Source of the DNA: Microvirga pakistanensis
GTDB taxonomy: Bacteria; Pseudomonadota; Alphaproteobacteria; Rhizobiales; Beijerinckiaceae
Length of the DNA stretch: 64,000 nucleotides
Direction of reading: 5' to 3'
NCBI RefSeq assembly: GCF_004458765.1
Contig: NZ_SPJX01000469.1
Span: 301,840 to 365,839, forward strand
Both the position numbers and the translations under genes were made by a program. How positions within the stretch are numbered: the first letter of the stretch is position 1; each line of letters starts with the position of its first letter. Below, piece after piece: positions 63,805-64,000 of this stretch. The notes under the pieces are model-generated. The model was not told the origin of the DNA. It did not search any database and was given only the letters and a program-made list of their open reading frames with translations.

Positions 63805-64000
63805 CTAGAACGGAATATCGTCGTCGAGGTCGTTGTAGCGCGGTGCTCCACCCCCGCCCTGGGCAGGAGACGGCCTGCGCTCCATGGGGGAGGCTCGTCC
63901 GAAGTCGCCGCCGCGGCTGATCTGGCCCGGCTCCTCGTCGCCATACTCCGACGCGCCGCCGCCCTGGCGCCCGTCCAGGATCGTCAGCTCGCCCCGGAAG
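63805..64000 (-). CDS. ssb: single-stranded DNA-binding protein, C-terminal part
   Basis: The window cuts this gene; only the last 64 codons and the stop are present. The frame reads FRGELTILDGRQ, then a Gly/Pro/Arg/Gln-rich linker, and ends in the acidic tip DDDIPF, the hallmark tail by which SSB recruits repair and replication proteins. The 5' part with the OB fold lies beyond base 64000. Confidence 0.95.
   Translation of the reverse strand, partial: FRGELTILDGRQGGGASEYGDEEPGQISRGGDFGRASPMERRPSPAQGGGGAPRYNDLDDDIPF

Overview
The window looks like a chromosomal segment of a high-GC alphaproteobacterium of the order Hyphomicrobiales (Rhizobiales), most likely near Methylobacteriaceae/Microvirga. 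This is inferred from gene content: DUF1236 and BA14K-type secreted proteins, a class I PHA synthase, the short type of ArgC after rplM-rpsI, the aminotransferase-hom-glpX-recJ gene order, and dispersed palindromic repeats. No phage, transposase, CRISPR array or plasmid gene was seen.

Layout. 1-4000: a secreted protein and a MacA/MacB-like tripartite exporter. 4300-10530: tRNA-Glu(TTC), then recJ, glpX, hom, a class I aminotransferase and a lipoprotein on the minus strand. 10600-15100: phaC, a FadL-type porin and a fumarylacetoacetase-family hydrolase. 15200-17560: argC behind a probable arginine attenuator, then rpsI and rplM. 17700-24600: housekeeping and small genes (GST, thioesterase, CoA-binding protein, metY, ParA-like ATPase, DUF1236, ctaA, DUF2842) and the remains of a small zinc-ribbon gene. 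24765-28474: a three-gene signalling operon (periplasmic sulfite-oxidase-fold protein, histidine kinase, LuxR-type regulator). 28800-32600: small secreted proteins, an L,D-transpeptidase and an extensin-family protein.

32672-42274 is a divergent catabolic locus: RidA, a complete sugar-type ABC importer, an SDR, an RpiR regulator, a D-threonine aldolase/D-serine dehydratase-like enzyme, an NTF2-like protein and an N-acyl-D-amino-acid deacylase. These fit uptake and breakdown of an N-acylated D-amino acid or amino-sugar compound.

42437-53974 is a complete chemosensory cluster on the minus strand: a soluble receptor with two signalling tips, a triple-CheW scaffold, CheB, CheR, CheA, a STAS protein, a CheY-like regulator, a CheC-like protein and a LOV-domain hybrid kinase. 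No flagellar gene is nearby, and the LOV domain suggests blue light as an input. 54403-61138 is a probable pentitol-uptake operon: AraC regulator, binding protein, ATPase, permease, SDR and FGGY kinase. The end holds an Rnk/GreA-like factor, a creA gene broken by one TGA codon, a two-helix membrane protein and the 3' end of ssb.

The most novel-looking signal is upstream of argC: a possibly leaderless 20-residue peptide gene with four Arg codons (three of them CGA), mutually exclusive antiterminator and terminator hairpins, then argC. This is the layout of ribosome-mediated attenuation.
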